A stretch of 64,000 nucleotides of DNA from Siphonodentalium dalli. Taxonomy: Eukaryota > Mollusca > Scaphopoda > Gadilida > Siphonodentaliidae. The stretch lies in contig CP136062.1 of the NCBI GenBank assembly GCA_032622095.1, positions 56,589,849-56,653,848 of the forward strand. Reading direction: 5' to 3'. Each line of letters opens with the position of its first letter. Position 1 is the first letter of the stretch. Positions 43,741 through 54,884 of this stretch are shown in pieces. The notes beneath the pieces were generated by a model. It did no database searches, was not told where the DNA came from, and saw only the letters and a list, made by a program, of their open reading frames with translations. The translations under genes and the position numbers were made by a program.

Positions 43741-46170
43741 ATGGGCGCGAAAAGCTTTTATACCAGAGGTTAGTATTATGGGCTATCGAAGAGAATTATG
43801 GGAAGTTCAAAGATCACCATCGAAGAGAATTATGGGAAGTTCAAAGGTCACTATAGTTTTGTCAAACCAAAACATACCGGTATAGAGTAAAATATATATA
43901 GTCTGTGGAGTATTTGTTCCGGTTTAGTAATTACACATTTTGTAAACAAAATAGCCCTATTTAAGTATTTAAAGGTACTCAATCCGAACAGACGGTCCCC
44001 ATATCATAAAGTTACAATAACAAAAACTATTGGAGCTTCCGAACAGTACAGCTATGTACACAATTGAGAAGTCACATAGGACGTGTGTAAAACATATTCA
44101 GTCTCTTCCTTCGCGCACACCGACTACTATTTCGCTGAGTTTTCTTGGTCTCCTGCCACTTGAGCAAGGGGGGGGGGGGGGGTGAATTTTTTTTCCGGCA
44201 CTAAAAAAAAAATTCCTGCTTGTTTTTTTAGTGTTTTGGCAATGAGTTGGGCTTCAAAACCACTTTGAATGAGAGAAATAATGTAATTCTAACTGGTAAA
44301 CTGACTGCAGACAGTTATCCAGTTGTATTTTTTATAAATGGGTGTTAGTCCATGGGAAATTCGAACGTTATCCTGCATGAGCTATTTTTAAAAAGCAAAG
44401 TCTGCCTTTTGATGTTTAACCGAGCTAATCAAATATACACACTTGTACTAAAATATACTGACAGTAGACTTATTCAGTTTTGTATTACAGGAGGGTGCAG
44501 CTGATAAGTTCTATCTTATACACTGAACAGCACTAAGGGAATTGTCATATAAACAACAACCATTCTCATAACAAAATTATCTTGTTTTAGCATAATCTGC
44601 ATTTAAAACAAACACAAATAACATTTAGCATAACGGTATAAAAGAAAAATAAGTGGAATGCTCATCACTATAAAACTATGAAACAGCAACTGGGCTCAGC
44701 TGGGCTGATTAAAAATAAAACTTTAAAATAAAAAAGTAAACACTGTGATAACAGGACATATCTTATTTGGCATCACTATTAGACTAGATATCTTCGTTTG
44801 ATAAAACATAACAATAAGCCATGTAAAAAACTTCCTTTGATTGTCAACTTTTACCAAGTTTGGTTTTCAAAGTTTGATTATATCAATAAAACTTCACTAT
44901 AGTCATTCTGACTATATAACTGAACTTGTCATAATTCAAAAGAAGTATTAAGGGCGACATTATTTCATGTGAATCTATGGCTTGTTGTATCACAATCTAG
45001 ACATTGAACTAAACACAATTAAATGTGCAAATAAAACAAATGAAAAACAAATCTGGACGGCTTGTCAGTAAAACAACCTTTGTCATAACAATGTAAAAAT
45101 AGAAGTGGATTTCTCATCACATAAAGTTGGCACATGATAATATTGAGCTAAGACTGAACGTTACAGACTTATACAACTAAAAACATAAACAAAAAAGTAA
45201 ATACCAAAACATTCTCATCTACTATAACCTTGTTCCTCAACTTAACAATTGTTCAAATCAACAAAACCGACTTTAACCATACATAATGCACAATAAGTGT
45301 GCGTTCGATTTGTCAACTTGACACATTTGGACACATATTTACAAAAGTAGTAAGAAGTAAATGTTGCTTCTTATTGCTTTTAAATGAAGAAGTGAGCTAC
45401 GTGACTGATCAGCTGTCAAAAATGTCTTTTAATCATAGTTGTATCTCAAATCAGACTATATATTCTGATAAGGCAGCATTGCATAATTCCATTTCTTTAA
45501 ATGTTGGGAGATAGCAGTTGAATCACTGGTTGAATCAGGTAGAATATCAAAATGTTACTAGTGCCATAGATGTGTTCCATTTTCATAGTAGTATGGGCCT
45601 AAATTCACTTGAAAGTTATTAACTGTTTCCGCCGGTTTTCGCATTTTTATTACTGTTTCAGTGTTTTAAAGGGGTGGGTGTCCAAAAATGGTCGGAAAAA
45701 ACTGTCGAAAACGGAAAAAAATTGGCGGTGGGGGTGGGTGGGTACAAAAAATGATCAAAAGGGAAAAAAATGCCATATGTGCCTGAAATATTTTTCCGAA
45801 CCCCCCCCTGACTTGAGAGGAAAATACGTTTGAAGAAACTTGCATTTCTATCCAATTTAATTCACCTAGCACAGGACTAGAAAATGTTTGGAAATTATTC
45901 TTGACGGTATTTAGTCATACCGCGGTATTTCATTTAATACCGTAGTCGGTATTGTGATGGTGGATACCGTGAAGTCATAGCATGCACACGATACAATAAA
46001 TATTTTCTAAGTCAGAACATCACTGAAATGATCACAGTTATACCTTGTGATAAGACAATCATAAGTATATGTTTAAATTTGAATTAATAAATATACTTTA
46101 GAACTGGAAAGTAAAAATTCAAGCAAGAGTTTAGAAAAGTAAAACATAATCAAAATTGCATATTTTAATT
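43741..46170. other. AT-rich interior of the 10.4-kb element
   Basis: Contains the 33-bp direct repeat (43785-43853), the solo K2 MITE end at 43973, G-homopolymers near 44168 and 45660-45740, and a TACCG-rich segment near 45905-45970. No ORF is convincing. Confidence 0.4.
43973..44040 (-). mobile_element. K2 MITE end fragment
   Basis: After TTAA (43969-43972) comes AGGTACTCAATCCGA, then GGTCCCCATATCAT, matching the right end of the MITE at 10524-10978. The other end is absent. Confidence 0.65.
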
Positions 46171-46288
46171 GAGGTCTGTATGAGCCGGGGTCCGTAAGAG
46201 CCAGGGTCCGTATCAGCCGGTGGTCCGTATGATCCAGGGTCCGTATGAGTCAGGGTCCGTAAGAGCCAGGGTCCGTATCAGCCGCATA
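46171..46288 (-). repeat. right terminal array of GGTCCGTATCAG-type repeats
   Basis: Seven imperfect 15-18-bp units, the inverted counterpart of 35849-35966; both arrays share an inner GACCTCAATT boundary. Confidence 0.9.
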
Positions 46289-46298
46289 CCTGTATAGG

Positions 46299-46594
46299 CA
46301 TACTACACCCGTCACGTTTAAATGTCGAAATCAAAACGACAAGAGAGATGTCGCATTATACATATAATTACGAGTAACTCGGGATAGATTTTCATGTCTG
46401 TATAATTATATGAAAAAAATATAATGCATTGTAAAAAATAGCGATATATATTTGGATATGCCATATATTTTGTCACTTTGATATCTCATTATTTTACAGA
46501 CAATAAAAATTTAATCAAAAGACGAATTGGAATATCTTCAATGTGGGAATTCTTTTGATAATACTACACATTTCTGACCGACTTTTGTAACCTG
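46299..46594. other. presumed 3' UTR and downstream region of the fibrinogen-domain gene
   Basis: AT-rich, no ORF. No clear AATAAA was found on the minus strand close to the stop. Confidence 0.3.
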
Positions 46595-47257
46595 CTAACC
46601 GAGTGAGCGGACCAGCATTGTTGTCTGGATGAGGACAGTGTCTCGTTGAGATGCCCACCACGTGATAGCCTTGTTATAATCTGGCAGTGGTGTGGTGGAA
46701 TATATTCCGTTGAGGATGCTGTTGCTACAGCAACCGAACCACCATGCAGAGGCGTACACCGTGAGACAATCACGGGAGCATGTCGGGTTGTGGTTGTCAT
46801 TGTCCGTTGTGCTGAATGGCCATCCGTTGCTAGCTGCCATCGAGTCTCCGGAATTCCCGCTGTATCCACCCACATTCAGCACATACTCGCCTGACGCGTC
46901 CCCGACGTCGAAGATTGAATATCTGGCATATCTCTTTCCCCCATCAACTCTCGTCAGCTGTACCAACAATTCGACCGTTTCGTAATTTGTGAGTTGGTGA
47001 ATGATTTCCAAACCGAGCCAGTAATTTCCACCAAGTTCCACGTCACCGAACGTAGAAAGAAATTCGTTCCATCCTCGGTTGAAATCTACAGAACCATCTC
47101 TTCTCTGTTGAAATACAGTCCAGCCGCCTCCCTCTGACGTCATGTCGCAGACGACATTCACTTCTGTAGCAGCGCCACCTATGCTGATAGGGTACACTTC
47201 ATCTAAGAAACATCCGGCGTCTCTCCAGTCTTTACAATCTGTGGGATAACGGATTTC
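46595..47257 (-). CDS. fibrinogen-related protein, fibrinogen C-terminal exon
   Basis: About 220 codons ending TAG (46595-46597). The domain is complete: DCKDWRDAGC start, VVCDMTSEGGGWTVFQQRRD, NRGWNEFLSTFGD, YWLGLE, a Ca-site-like STTDNDNH, the SRDCLTVYASAWWF Cys pair region, ILNGIYS, and the final TTMLVRS. FReDs bind carbohydrate or act as lectins in invertebrate immunity. The exon start is placed at a CAAATAAG acceptor at 47258, which keeps phase 0 with the upstream exon at 49854-50150; a CCCACAG acceptor at 47239 would be phase 1 and need another exon. The frame is open a little further upstream (to 47344). It lies just outside the 10.4-kb element. Confidence 0.85.
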   Translation of the reverse strand, partial: EIRYPTDCKDWRDAGCFLDEVYPISIGGAATEVNVVCDMTSEGGGWTVFQQRRDGSVDFNRGWNEFLSTFGDVELGGNYWLGLEIIHQLTNYETVELLVQLTRVDGGKRYARYSIFDVGDASGEYVLNVGGYSGNSGDSMAASNGWPFSTTDNDNHNPTCSRDCLTVYASAWWFGCCSNSILNGIYSTTPLPDYNKAITWWASQRDTVLIQTTMLVRSLG

Positions 47258-49853
47258 CTTATTTGGTATTGGGAAATGGCAGCAGTAACCACAATACCAT
47301 TCATCACGATGGGGAGTCACATGGTTTAGAATTGATGAGTATCATGCATTCAAAATGTCCCAGGCGGTCGCAAACGTGAACAGAAACGAGGAAAATGATA
47401 ATAAACTATAGGATATGATATATTACATAGTATACTATTTTTTAAACAAGCTGACACCTCATTTGTGTCTAAACTCACAGCTGTTTGCTGTTTTAACATG
47501 CTGACCAAAGTTATCAGTCGAAGGATTCTCCTTGATGAATGGACTGGTGTATTCCACGAACCTCTGACTGGAATCTTTGGTCAAAATGTTATAGAAAACT
47601 ACTGAGTATTTCAGAAACAAATAAGGTATCAACTTGTTTTAAAAATAAAGTAGCACATGCCCTCAACAGTAAAAATGCTGATTTGTGTCAGTTCCTCGTA
47701 TATTATGTTTTTGTCCGCTTGCACTCGCCTCTGCCATTTTGAACGCGTGGTACATCGAAACCACGTGTTTCCCAACCTTATTCATAGTTCATTACTTTTA
47801 ACGCTAGGCCAAGCAAAGTTGTAGTTTGTAAACGTTACCATGCATGTGTGTATTCCGTATTTTTGTAAATGAACGGATGTTAGTATACTTTGTCTCTAAA
47901 TGTAACCATAATGGTTATAGTATATAGGTAAATGTTTTTGCAATGCTTCAGCGCAAGAAAACGCATAAGTGAACACGTTCCCCTGCACTGTGATCGAACT
48001 TAATTTTTCCAGAAATCAAGACTTAGTGGTATATGTAATTGACACGAGGTATGTGGATTTAAGTGCCGCTATATAGCTGTGGTTTAAGCTAGATATTCCC
48101 CGAGCTTATTACTTATTCCTAATACAGCTCGGGGAATATCCTATACATAATCACTTCAGCTGCGCCTTCGTGATTATGTCTCCGAATACCCGACAGGTTA
48201 TACTGATGGTGTCACCAAATTTATGTACCACACTTGTCCAGCTGGAATTTCGGTTTGTTTACGATAAAAGTATTCAAATTATCCAAAGACTCGATATATA
48301 GTGTTATATCAGCACAACCGACAGTATATACAACAACGGTGTGTGAGAATACAATCAATACATTTAGTAAAGAATCGGTTAAACTCAAAACTATAACGAC
48401 AAATACTCACCGACGGGATTTCTCGGCAATGGATCCTGAAAGTTGACACATATATATTAGATGGGGACTATATATATCAGATGGGGACTATATATATTAC
48501 ACATGCATGTACTTCAACAGCGCGCAGAAGGTGTACTGTTTTTGAATTTCCTTGACTTAAATGCATATTGAAGAAAATTTCCATTGACGTTCTAAATTCA
48601 AACTCATATTCCGTTTGTTGAACTTATTTATATCTGAACATTCCCCACCAATGACACTAGGAATCGGTCGGCACTCGCATGTATTATCCGTTCCCTTTTC
48701 AGTTATCGGCTCATCAATTCGGAAAACATTTATCCAAAGAATGATATGACGCCCCGATGTACTTCTATATCTTGGATAACTTGATTTATCAGATTTCGCC
48801 AAGACGTCTAGTCGGAAATGACGACATGAAAAAAAATAGCGCTACATGAATAAAATAAATACACCATGCTTCATCATATAAATTTGACAGGGTCACGTGA
48901 CAGGGTCACTTTGCCGGGTTTGTACATTTATACCACGATTGTCTATGCTATAGTGTGAGTATCACACATTTGGTAGTTTTCAGCTTTGTGGATATAAAGT
49001 TCTGTTATGTGTGTAAATGTTTCAATGTGACTGCATGAGTTAAACGTTTATACCAATAGTTGAACTACATCGTGCTTGATCTCGCGCTAAATTTTTAAAT
49101 TCATCTAAATTGGAAAATGTCGTTTTTTCATTTCAACATAAGAGAAATTACCTGCTTTTTAATCAGCTGACTGATGGCTTATAAACAGACGGATCACTGG
49201 ATGACCCATCGTGTGTATACATTGATCATATTCATATATTGTATTGAATACATGACCCAAATTCTATATTGCTTCAAATAGTTGATGACTCAGTTGGGAT
49301 AAATATTAAAGGAAAGTGACGGCGTAGTAATACAGTATAGGATAGTTAATTTCGCGCAGCAAATACATAACAAGAAAACCAACGTCAGAAATGGTAAAGC
49401 GCTGAAGATCATATATTATATATCCATGAATGAATTATAGAATATAAAATATATTTGTTTCTCGAATGATCAGAATTCCCAACTACACCTTTTACCGGAC
49501 TCGGCCTCCGGATCGCAGTTCGACTTTTAATCCGTCCCTAAAAATTCCCATTTCTATAAATAAGACGCCCACGTCCCATTGGATACCAAGAATCAGTAAA
49601 GTTGAGTAAACATAAATAGAGCGAAAGAATGGCAGATTATGGTATAAATAAAATCCACCCACAGTATATACGTAGCCGAGAGTACCAATTTTTCACCACT
49701 CGTGGTACAAACTGCAAAACACAGTTCAGAGTATAGCGTAATTTCCCTTAATTTATTTATTTGAAGACGAGAATTTCCGAATGATTTTATAAATTTTAAG
49801 GTTGATTAAGGAGAGAGAAATTTTTGTGGTCGGGATTCTACATATCCACTAAC
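47258..49853 (-). other. presumed intron of the fibrinogen-related gene
   Basis: 2.6 kb bounded by a GTTAGT donor (minus strand, 49853 to 49848) and an AATAAG acceptor. It contains a hairpin with a GAGCTCGGGGAATATCC-type word at about 48093-48150 and short tandem repeats near 48455-48500. A missed small exon cannot be excluded. Confidence 0.45.
48093..48200. repeat. GATATTCCCC hairpin segment
   Basis: AGATATTCCCCGAGCT pairs with AGCTCGGGGAATATCC about 25 bases later, and CATAATCAC with GTGATTATG just after. Similar words occur at about 12090-12172. Confidence 0.5.
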
Positions 49854-50150
49854 CTTTACTCGCATGGTGATAGCATTGATTTGTGCCTGAAGCTGTCCAG
49901 CGACGCACGAACCCAGGACACAGTTGTGTTCACTTGCGGTACTTGTTTCGATGAATGTCGCTAACTGACAAGTCGGTGTTTGAGTACAGAGGGCGCCACA
50001 ATGCACTTTGCTGCGCGCCTGGGTTGATCCTATATTTGTGTTGATGGCGGCCTGTCCCTTTCCCAGTAATACATCAAACTCTTGCATTTCAATGTTGTTA
50101 CTGTTCAAGACAGGTGTAGCGAAAAACAGAACGATCACCAGACACCACAT
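49854..50150 (-). CDS. first exon: signal peptide and PAN/Apple-like domain
   Basis: ATG at 50150 opens MWCLVIVLFFATPVLNSNN, a clear signal peptide. It is followed by a PAN/Apple-like pattern: KVHCGALCTQTPTCQLATF and NCVLGSC, with Cys spacing C-x3-C-x5-C then C-x4-C. The exon ends after MRVK at a GTTAGT donor, phase 0, compatible with the fibrinogen exon 2.6 kb downstream. A GTAAAG donor two codons earlier is the alternative. The joined product would be a secreted protein of about 319 residues with a PAN plus fibrinogen layout, likely a lectin-like extracellular protein. No transcript evidence is available. Confidence 0.65.
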
Positions 50151-50464
50151 AATTAATCACCCACACGGAGCATCACACAAAATTATCACTAGCCACCACG
50201 TACTATCCCCCACACGGAACCTCACATAGCTGCCCCGCAGATTAGACGCGACGGTCAGCAACCATAGCACATTTGTCTTCGTGTAAATTGGTTGGATCTT
50301 GAAAACAATCTTTTCTGAAACCAAGACAAACTTTAGATTTGAATAAATGATGGGTTCGCTCTCTGAATGTTCATGATCTGTTCCTTCGTGTATATTTAAA
50401 CCAAATTTTTTACATAAGTCATTGTCCAGGGACGTGCTATAAGATGGAAGTGGGTGTGTCCACA
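50151..50464. other. upstream region of the fibrinogen-related gene
   Basis: Would hold the promoter; no TATA box or other site stands out. A CAGGGACGTG word at 50427 resembles the MITE ends next to it. Confidence 0.3.
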
Positions 50465-50722
50465 CAGGGACGTGGCCAGAGGGTGTCCGTTTGGGGGCGG
50501 AGGTGGTGATGTCCACATTGGAATTTCCAACTACGCCCCCTTGAATCACACCAACCCCACACGTTTAGGTAATTCCATTTGCATATACTGATTGGATATT
50601 CAAACAATCTCAACCGACCTGTCGTGTAACATTTGCAGCTATGTTGCGTCAGGTATGAGATTTCCAACTGTTGAACGTTTAACCAAAGTGGTGGGGGTAT
50701 AGACCCTGTCGCCACGTCCCTG
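50465..50722. mobile_element. MITE with CAGGGACGTGGC ends, short copy
   Basis: 258 bp, with inverted ends CAGGGACGTGGCCAGAGGGT and GCCACGTCCCTG (inverted CAGGGACGTGGCGACAGGGT). CAGGG ends are common in hAT elements, but no 8-bp target duplication was found. A longer relative is at 51445-52114. Confidence 0.65.
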
Positions 50723-51444
50723 TTAGTGTCATCAAGGCTTGTAATTCGGAATAAACATGTCTTGGATCCACCGGGGTTTCTTACACTCTAAATCTCGTTG
50801 AGTAAGATTTTGCCCAAGTACTCAACAGTTGTCAAGTTTTGGCCCATAGCAACGTTGAGCAAAACGTTGAGTAAACCATATCTACTCAACGAGTTGAGTA
50901 CAATTTTTACTCGACCTTGTAGAATATCCAGGCGACGATAAATATATCAAATATGTCGACGATTACCAAGCTCCATGCAGAGTTCAGTCCCCTACGCAGG
51001 ACTTACCGCAATGTGAAGAAATGTCACATTTATTTATCTACTTAGTTGAGACTTTTGTAGGTTACAATTCATTCTGCATCATTCTGAGAAACTGAACTGT
51101 CCATATCCATTTGAAAGTGGTCCAGATGAAGCCAGAATGAACTGTAACTGGCAAGACACTTCAATAAAAACTGTTAGATTTGTTTGCGAAAATACACGTG
51201 CCGACAGTGTTCAGAATCGTGTAGCGAGGGGACTGATCTGTGTTTTAAAGCTTGGACGATTACAAGAAGAATATCAGCGATCTTATTAATCTGGTGGATT
51301 CAATTAGCTGTTCTGTATATTCGGTGCCTTTCTCAGTCCACACAACTGGTCATAGTTGTATATTTGGATTGAGTAAATGAACACACCTTATGTGGATGAT
51401 TTTGGTCACGTGGTCAATATCGACATAGTGTCCAAGTGTCCAAG
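50723..51444. other. intergenic with repeated GTTGAGT words
   Basis: About 50790-50905 has several ACTCAAC/GTTGAGT words, including the palindrome TACTCAACGAGTTGAGTA. No gene recognised. Confidence 0.4.
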
Positions 51445-52114
51445 CAGAGACGTGGCGACCGGGGGTTGGGGTGGGGTGTCTCACCAATTTTCAACAGTTG
51501 GAAATTTCATACCTGACACAACATCAGTTGGAATTTCACACCAAAAATAGGTTGAAAATGCTCTTGTAGTTTGATTTTCAAACAATGTACATGTATTGGG
51601 GTGAATTTATTGTTTTTGGACCAATATTTGCATATTTTCCTACGTTTGGTCAAAATTGTCGACTGAAATGGTCATCAGTTGGAGAAATTTCCAACGCAAG
51701 GGTGAGTATGATGTTAGAAATGTCCAACACTAGGAAAGCTTGATGCCAGTCTAGATGCTAGGATTTAGCGATTTTCTTGTTTAGTCATTTTGTCACACCG
51801 GCCCGGCCCGGTGTATATCCTGGTCTCTTGTCCATATCCGTGTGCATTTGTCGGAGTTGGACCACTTGATGTTAGGATTTATGCAAATTTCAGTTTCGAA
51901 TATCTGAATGTTGTCATACTGGGTATATAGAACCATGGTTTATGAATATATAGGCTATTGGACCTGAGCACTGAGATGCAAGTGGGGGGGGGGGGGGTGC
52001 AAATGTAATAATGCAAAATATGTTTGGTCGGATTCAAGGGAAGGGGGGGGGGGGGGTGCAGTTGAATTCTCCAAAGTGGACACCCCCAATTGAGACCCTC
52101 TAGCCACGTCCCAG
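51445..52114. mobile_element. MITE with CAGAGACGTGGC ends, long copy
   Basis: 670 bp, ends CAGAGACGTGGCGACC and, inverted, CTGGGACGTGGCTAGAGGGT. Its CAACAGTTGGAAATTTCATACCTGAC segment near 51500 is inverted at about 50640-50680 of the short copy. Interior G-homopolymers lie near 51984 and 52045. No ORF. Confidence 0.65.
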
Positions 52115-52456
52115 AAATATTGATTAATTTATTTCCAATTGCAATGGGCTATAAAATGCAGTAGATGTTGCAGTTTAAAACTGTCACAGTGTGGTCCCCA
52201 TTATAGTTACAATGTATTACTAGTAATGTTCCAATAACGAGATTTGGCTGCTGTGCGAATAATATTGTTTACGTCTACATCTCCGACCCAAGTCATGATT
52301 AGTTCAAAAGAATAAACATCGCGACTGTGAAGTTCACACTATATCACGATATTTCAAAGCAAAAAATGCACGTTCAAGTTGATATTTCACTGAGTCGAAT
52401 ATATAATTACAAGAAATAATCTTGGTTTCCTTATATGTATAAGCTAATTACACACT
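52115..52456. other. intergenic, no gene seen
   Basis: No ORF or repeat recognised. Confidence 0.4.
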
Positions 52457-52460
52457 TTAA

Positions 52461-52844
52461 CCCTTTACCCAACAAACCGGCCAAAACCGGCCAAATAAAG
52501 CTTCAACAGCCTAAAATATATTTGGTCTGTCTCAATAGAACCATACAAATATGGATATCATTGGAACCGGCTCCTTGACCACATTGTGATAGTTACAGTT
52601 ATGCCCTGTGCCAATGCATTCTCTTATATATGCGAGTCGACCATAGGTCGCCTCGCATATATAAGAGAATGCATTGGCCTAGAAAAAATATCTTTTTACC
52701 ATTTTTTCTTACATTCTTTAACTATTTTATAATTTTTAATGTGTTAAGCCAATATGCATTCTCTTATATATGCGAGGCGACCTATGGTCGACTCGCATAT
52801 ATAAGAGAATGCATTGGCACAGGGCCCTTCTGTTGGGTAAAGGG
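52461..52844 (+). mobile_element. piggyBac-like hairpin MITE, copy E
   Basis: 384 bp between TTAA sites (52457-52460, 52845-52848). Same family as copies B-D, with a shortened spacer between the hairpins and two extra bases in the second. Confidence 0.92.
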
Positions 52845-52851
52845 TTAAAGG

Positions 52852-52979
52852 CATCATACCTAATGATAATCTGTTCAGTTCATAACTTATTTTGTCATTT
52901 ATAAAATTTTGTATTATACCTAATGATAAACTGTTCAGTTCGTAACTTGTTTTGCCATTTATATAATTTTGTATTATAC
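52852..52979 (+). repeat. 64-bp tandem duplication
   Basis: Two copies of a unit starting ATACCTAATGATAA and ending TTTTGTATT, immediately after the MITE. Confidence 0.8.
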
Positions 52980-53284
52980 CTTTAAGCGTTGTAATCGCCT
53001 TAGGAAACCAATATTAGTTCTTAATAAATTGTAATTGTGTAACCATTTAGTAGTTTCAAGTTACAAGAGTTGTATCATCGATCACTTCATGTTCGTTCAA
53101 CAGCAACTGGGCTGATAGCTGCATCTTTGTTTTATTTCGTTTCCGTATTTCGGGTAGGTATATTATCCGTTGCAACTTTGAAAATTAATTTGTTTTTGTT
53201 GTGATCAAGGTTTATTTATCGCTGTAAGTATGTCGATTTATAACGGCATGTTGTAGTTGGCGACGCTATGGAATACCGGATATA
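52980..53284. other. intergenic, no gene seen
   Basis: No coding region recognised. Confidence 0.4.
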
Positions 53285-53497
53285 CAGTAATGCTCTAAGT
53301 AATCGACCTCTTAACCACAGCAGAATTATGGGTAACTTTTCAGGATTTAGTCGGAAATATGGCTTGTTGCCATTCACCGGAAAGCTCTCGCTGAGAGCTT
53401 TCCGATGAATGGCAACAAGCCATATTTCCGACTAAATTCTTAAAAGTTACCCATAATTCTGCTGTGGTTATGGGGTCGATTAATTAGATCATTACTG
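53285..53497. mobile_element. Tc1/mariner-like foldback MITE
   Basis: 213-bp palindrome with TA on both sides (53283-53284, 53498-53499), ends CAGTAATG and CATTACTG, centre GGAAAGCTCTC at 53391. The arms match over about 100 bp. TA target plus CAGT ends fit Tc1/mariner. No ORF. Confidence 0.85.
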
Positions 53498-53517
53498 TAG
53501 AACCCGCCTAACGAGGA

Positions 53518-53795
53518 AACCCATGAAATCATCGAAAGCGGCAAAACATCTGGTTGCGCGCACATATCACCACTCGAGAGAACCGCCGAAAGCGACAAAA
53601 TCAATCGAAATCTCGTTTCATTATGTCGCTTTCGCGGTTCTTTGGTTTGATTTTCTCACCTCGACGAAAGGGCCGAGCGAAATAATCGAACGAGATTTCG
53701 TTTCACTTTGTCGCTTTCGGTGATTGCTCTTGTGACAGTATATGTGCGCGTCTTGAGATCTTGTCGCTTTCGGCGGTTTTCGCGTTTGACAGAAT
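53518..53795. repeat. imperfect foldback with GTCGCTTTCG repeats
   Basis: Words such as CCGAAAGCGACAA and their complement TTGTCGCTTTCGG recur in both orientations (near 53585, 53625, 53710, 53762), and GCGCGCACATAT is matched by ATATGTGCGCGT. Probably a foldback MITE. Confidence 0.6.
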
Positions 53796-53799
53796 CCAT

Positions 53800-53945
53800 A
53801 ATCTGTAGGTTTGCCCTAACAGTATTCCACAATCTGTAGGTTTGCCCTAACAGTATTTCATAATCTGTAGTTTTGCCCTAATAATCTGTAGGTTTGCCCT
53901 AACAGTATTCCATAATCTGTAGGTTTGCCCTAACAGTTTTCCATA
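53800..53945 (+). repeat. 31-32-bp tandem repeat
   Basis: About five copies, one short, of a unit starting AATCTGTAGGTTTGCCCTAA and ending in CAGTATTCC-type sequence. Confidence 0.85.
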
Positions 53946-54390
53946 CTTAGAAGCTCTATGTTTTCCACAGAGGCGGCAATTCAAAATGCTTCTTTGCGAC
54001 TGGAGGCCGCCAGGTCAGAAATCACAAAAGTCTGAGCATTAGCTAGGACTATATAAATATGATGTGTATGAATTCACACTCACCAGAAAAATGTTCCAAA
54101 TCGTTTCCAGGAGAGCCAAAGTGTTATCAATAAACCACCCAGTATTGTCCGCGAGCAATCCACCGTGTTCTGGAGATAGTTTGTTTATTGCCCGCCATAT
54201 GGGCGTACATTGTATCGTGTAGCAACGATTGATTTGATTCACACAAAGCTATGTCTGTTTTGTTTTCAATCGTTGTTCGAGCAACAAACGAGTCAGATGT
54301 GGAGGGGGTCACTCAAACTCATTCTCATTCAAATTACTTGTGACCTTCGTATGTAGAGAGATCACGCGAACAACACAAACTTTTGTAAAA
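53946..54390. other. intergenic, no gene seen
   Basis: No ORF of note. Confidence 0.4.
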
Positions 54391-54884
54391 GAAGTCGGTT
54401 CCGAGCGAAGACGGCCCCAGAGAAGACGGCCCCAGAGAAGTCGGCCCCATACGAAGACGGCCCCAGAGAAGACGGTCCCAGATAAGTCGGCCCCAATTGA
54501 AGTCAGCCCCGTTAATATAGATGGAAGTTGAATCAAGTCTTAAATCGGAGAATCTTTATGTAGGCCAATTGTGAAGCCCGCAATGTTATCTTAATCATAA
54601 CAACACAATGAACTTCAATTATTTTCAGTTGGGTACCCTGCTTAATTATAAAATATACATTTACGAAAACAGTCTGCAGGACATATATGTCCGATGCCTA
54701 CAATTGTATATAATATTTTGTCATTATTATGGTCATTAGTTTCATATTTTGTCATTATTATAATTATTAGTTTCATGTTTCATATCATCATATAAATGTT
54801 ATATATGGGGCCGACTTCTCTGGGGCCGACTTCGCACGGGGCCGTCTTCGTATGGGGCCGACTTCGCGCGGGGCCGACTTCTCC
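54391..54884. mobile_element. element bounded by inverted 15-bp repeat arrays
   Basis: Left array (54391-54512) is eight units of GAAGWCGGCCCCAGA type; the right array (54807-54884) is five units of the complement, GGGGCCGACTTCTCT type. About 300 bp of AT-rich DNA lies between. A non-autonomous transposon with arrayed TIRs is the best reading; no target duplication was evident. Confidence 0.65.

Larger units (their letters stand above)
35845..46290. mobile_element. 10.4-kb composite DNA-transposon-like element
   Basis: Both ends carry seven 16-19-bp repeats in inverted orientation (CTGATACGGACC type), with outer termini GGAATGCCGGCTAATACGG and, inverted, GGTATGCGGCTGATACGG. Immediately outside lies an exact 8-bp direct repeat TGTATAGG (35837-35844 and 46291-46298), as expected of a target duplication. 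8-bp duplications are made by hAT, P, Merlin and Zisupton-type elements, among others. No transposase was recognised inside; the interior is filled by nested insertions (two piggyBac-like MITEs, a foldback, an Ngaro-type element). Confidence 0.65.

Noticed and set aside
48557-48802. 81-codon minus-strand frame as an internal exon of the fibrinogen-related gene
   Set aside because: No recognisable domain and no clear splice pair; left as intron.
50157-50715. Minus-strand frames upstream of the fibrinogen-related gene as extra exons
   Set aside because: They lie in or beside the CAGGGACGTGGC MITE and have no domain.
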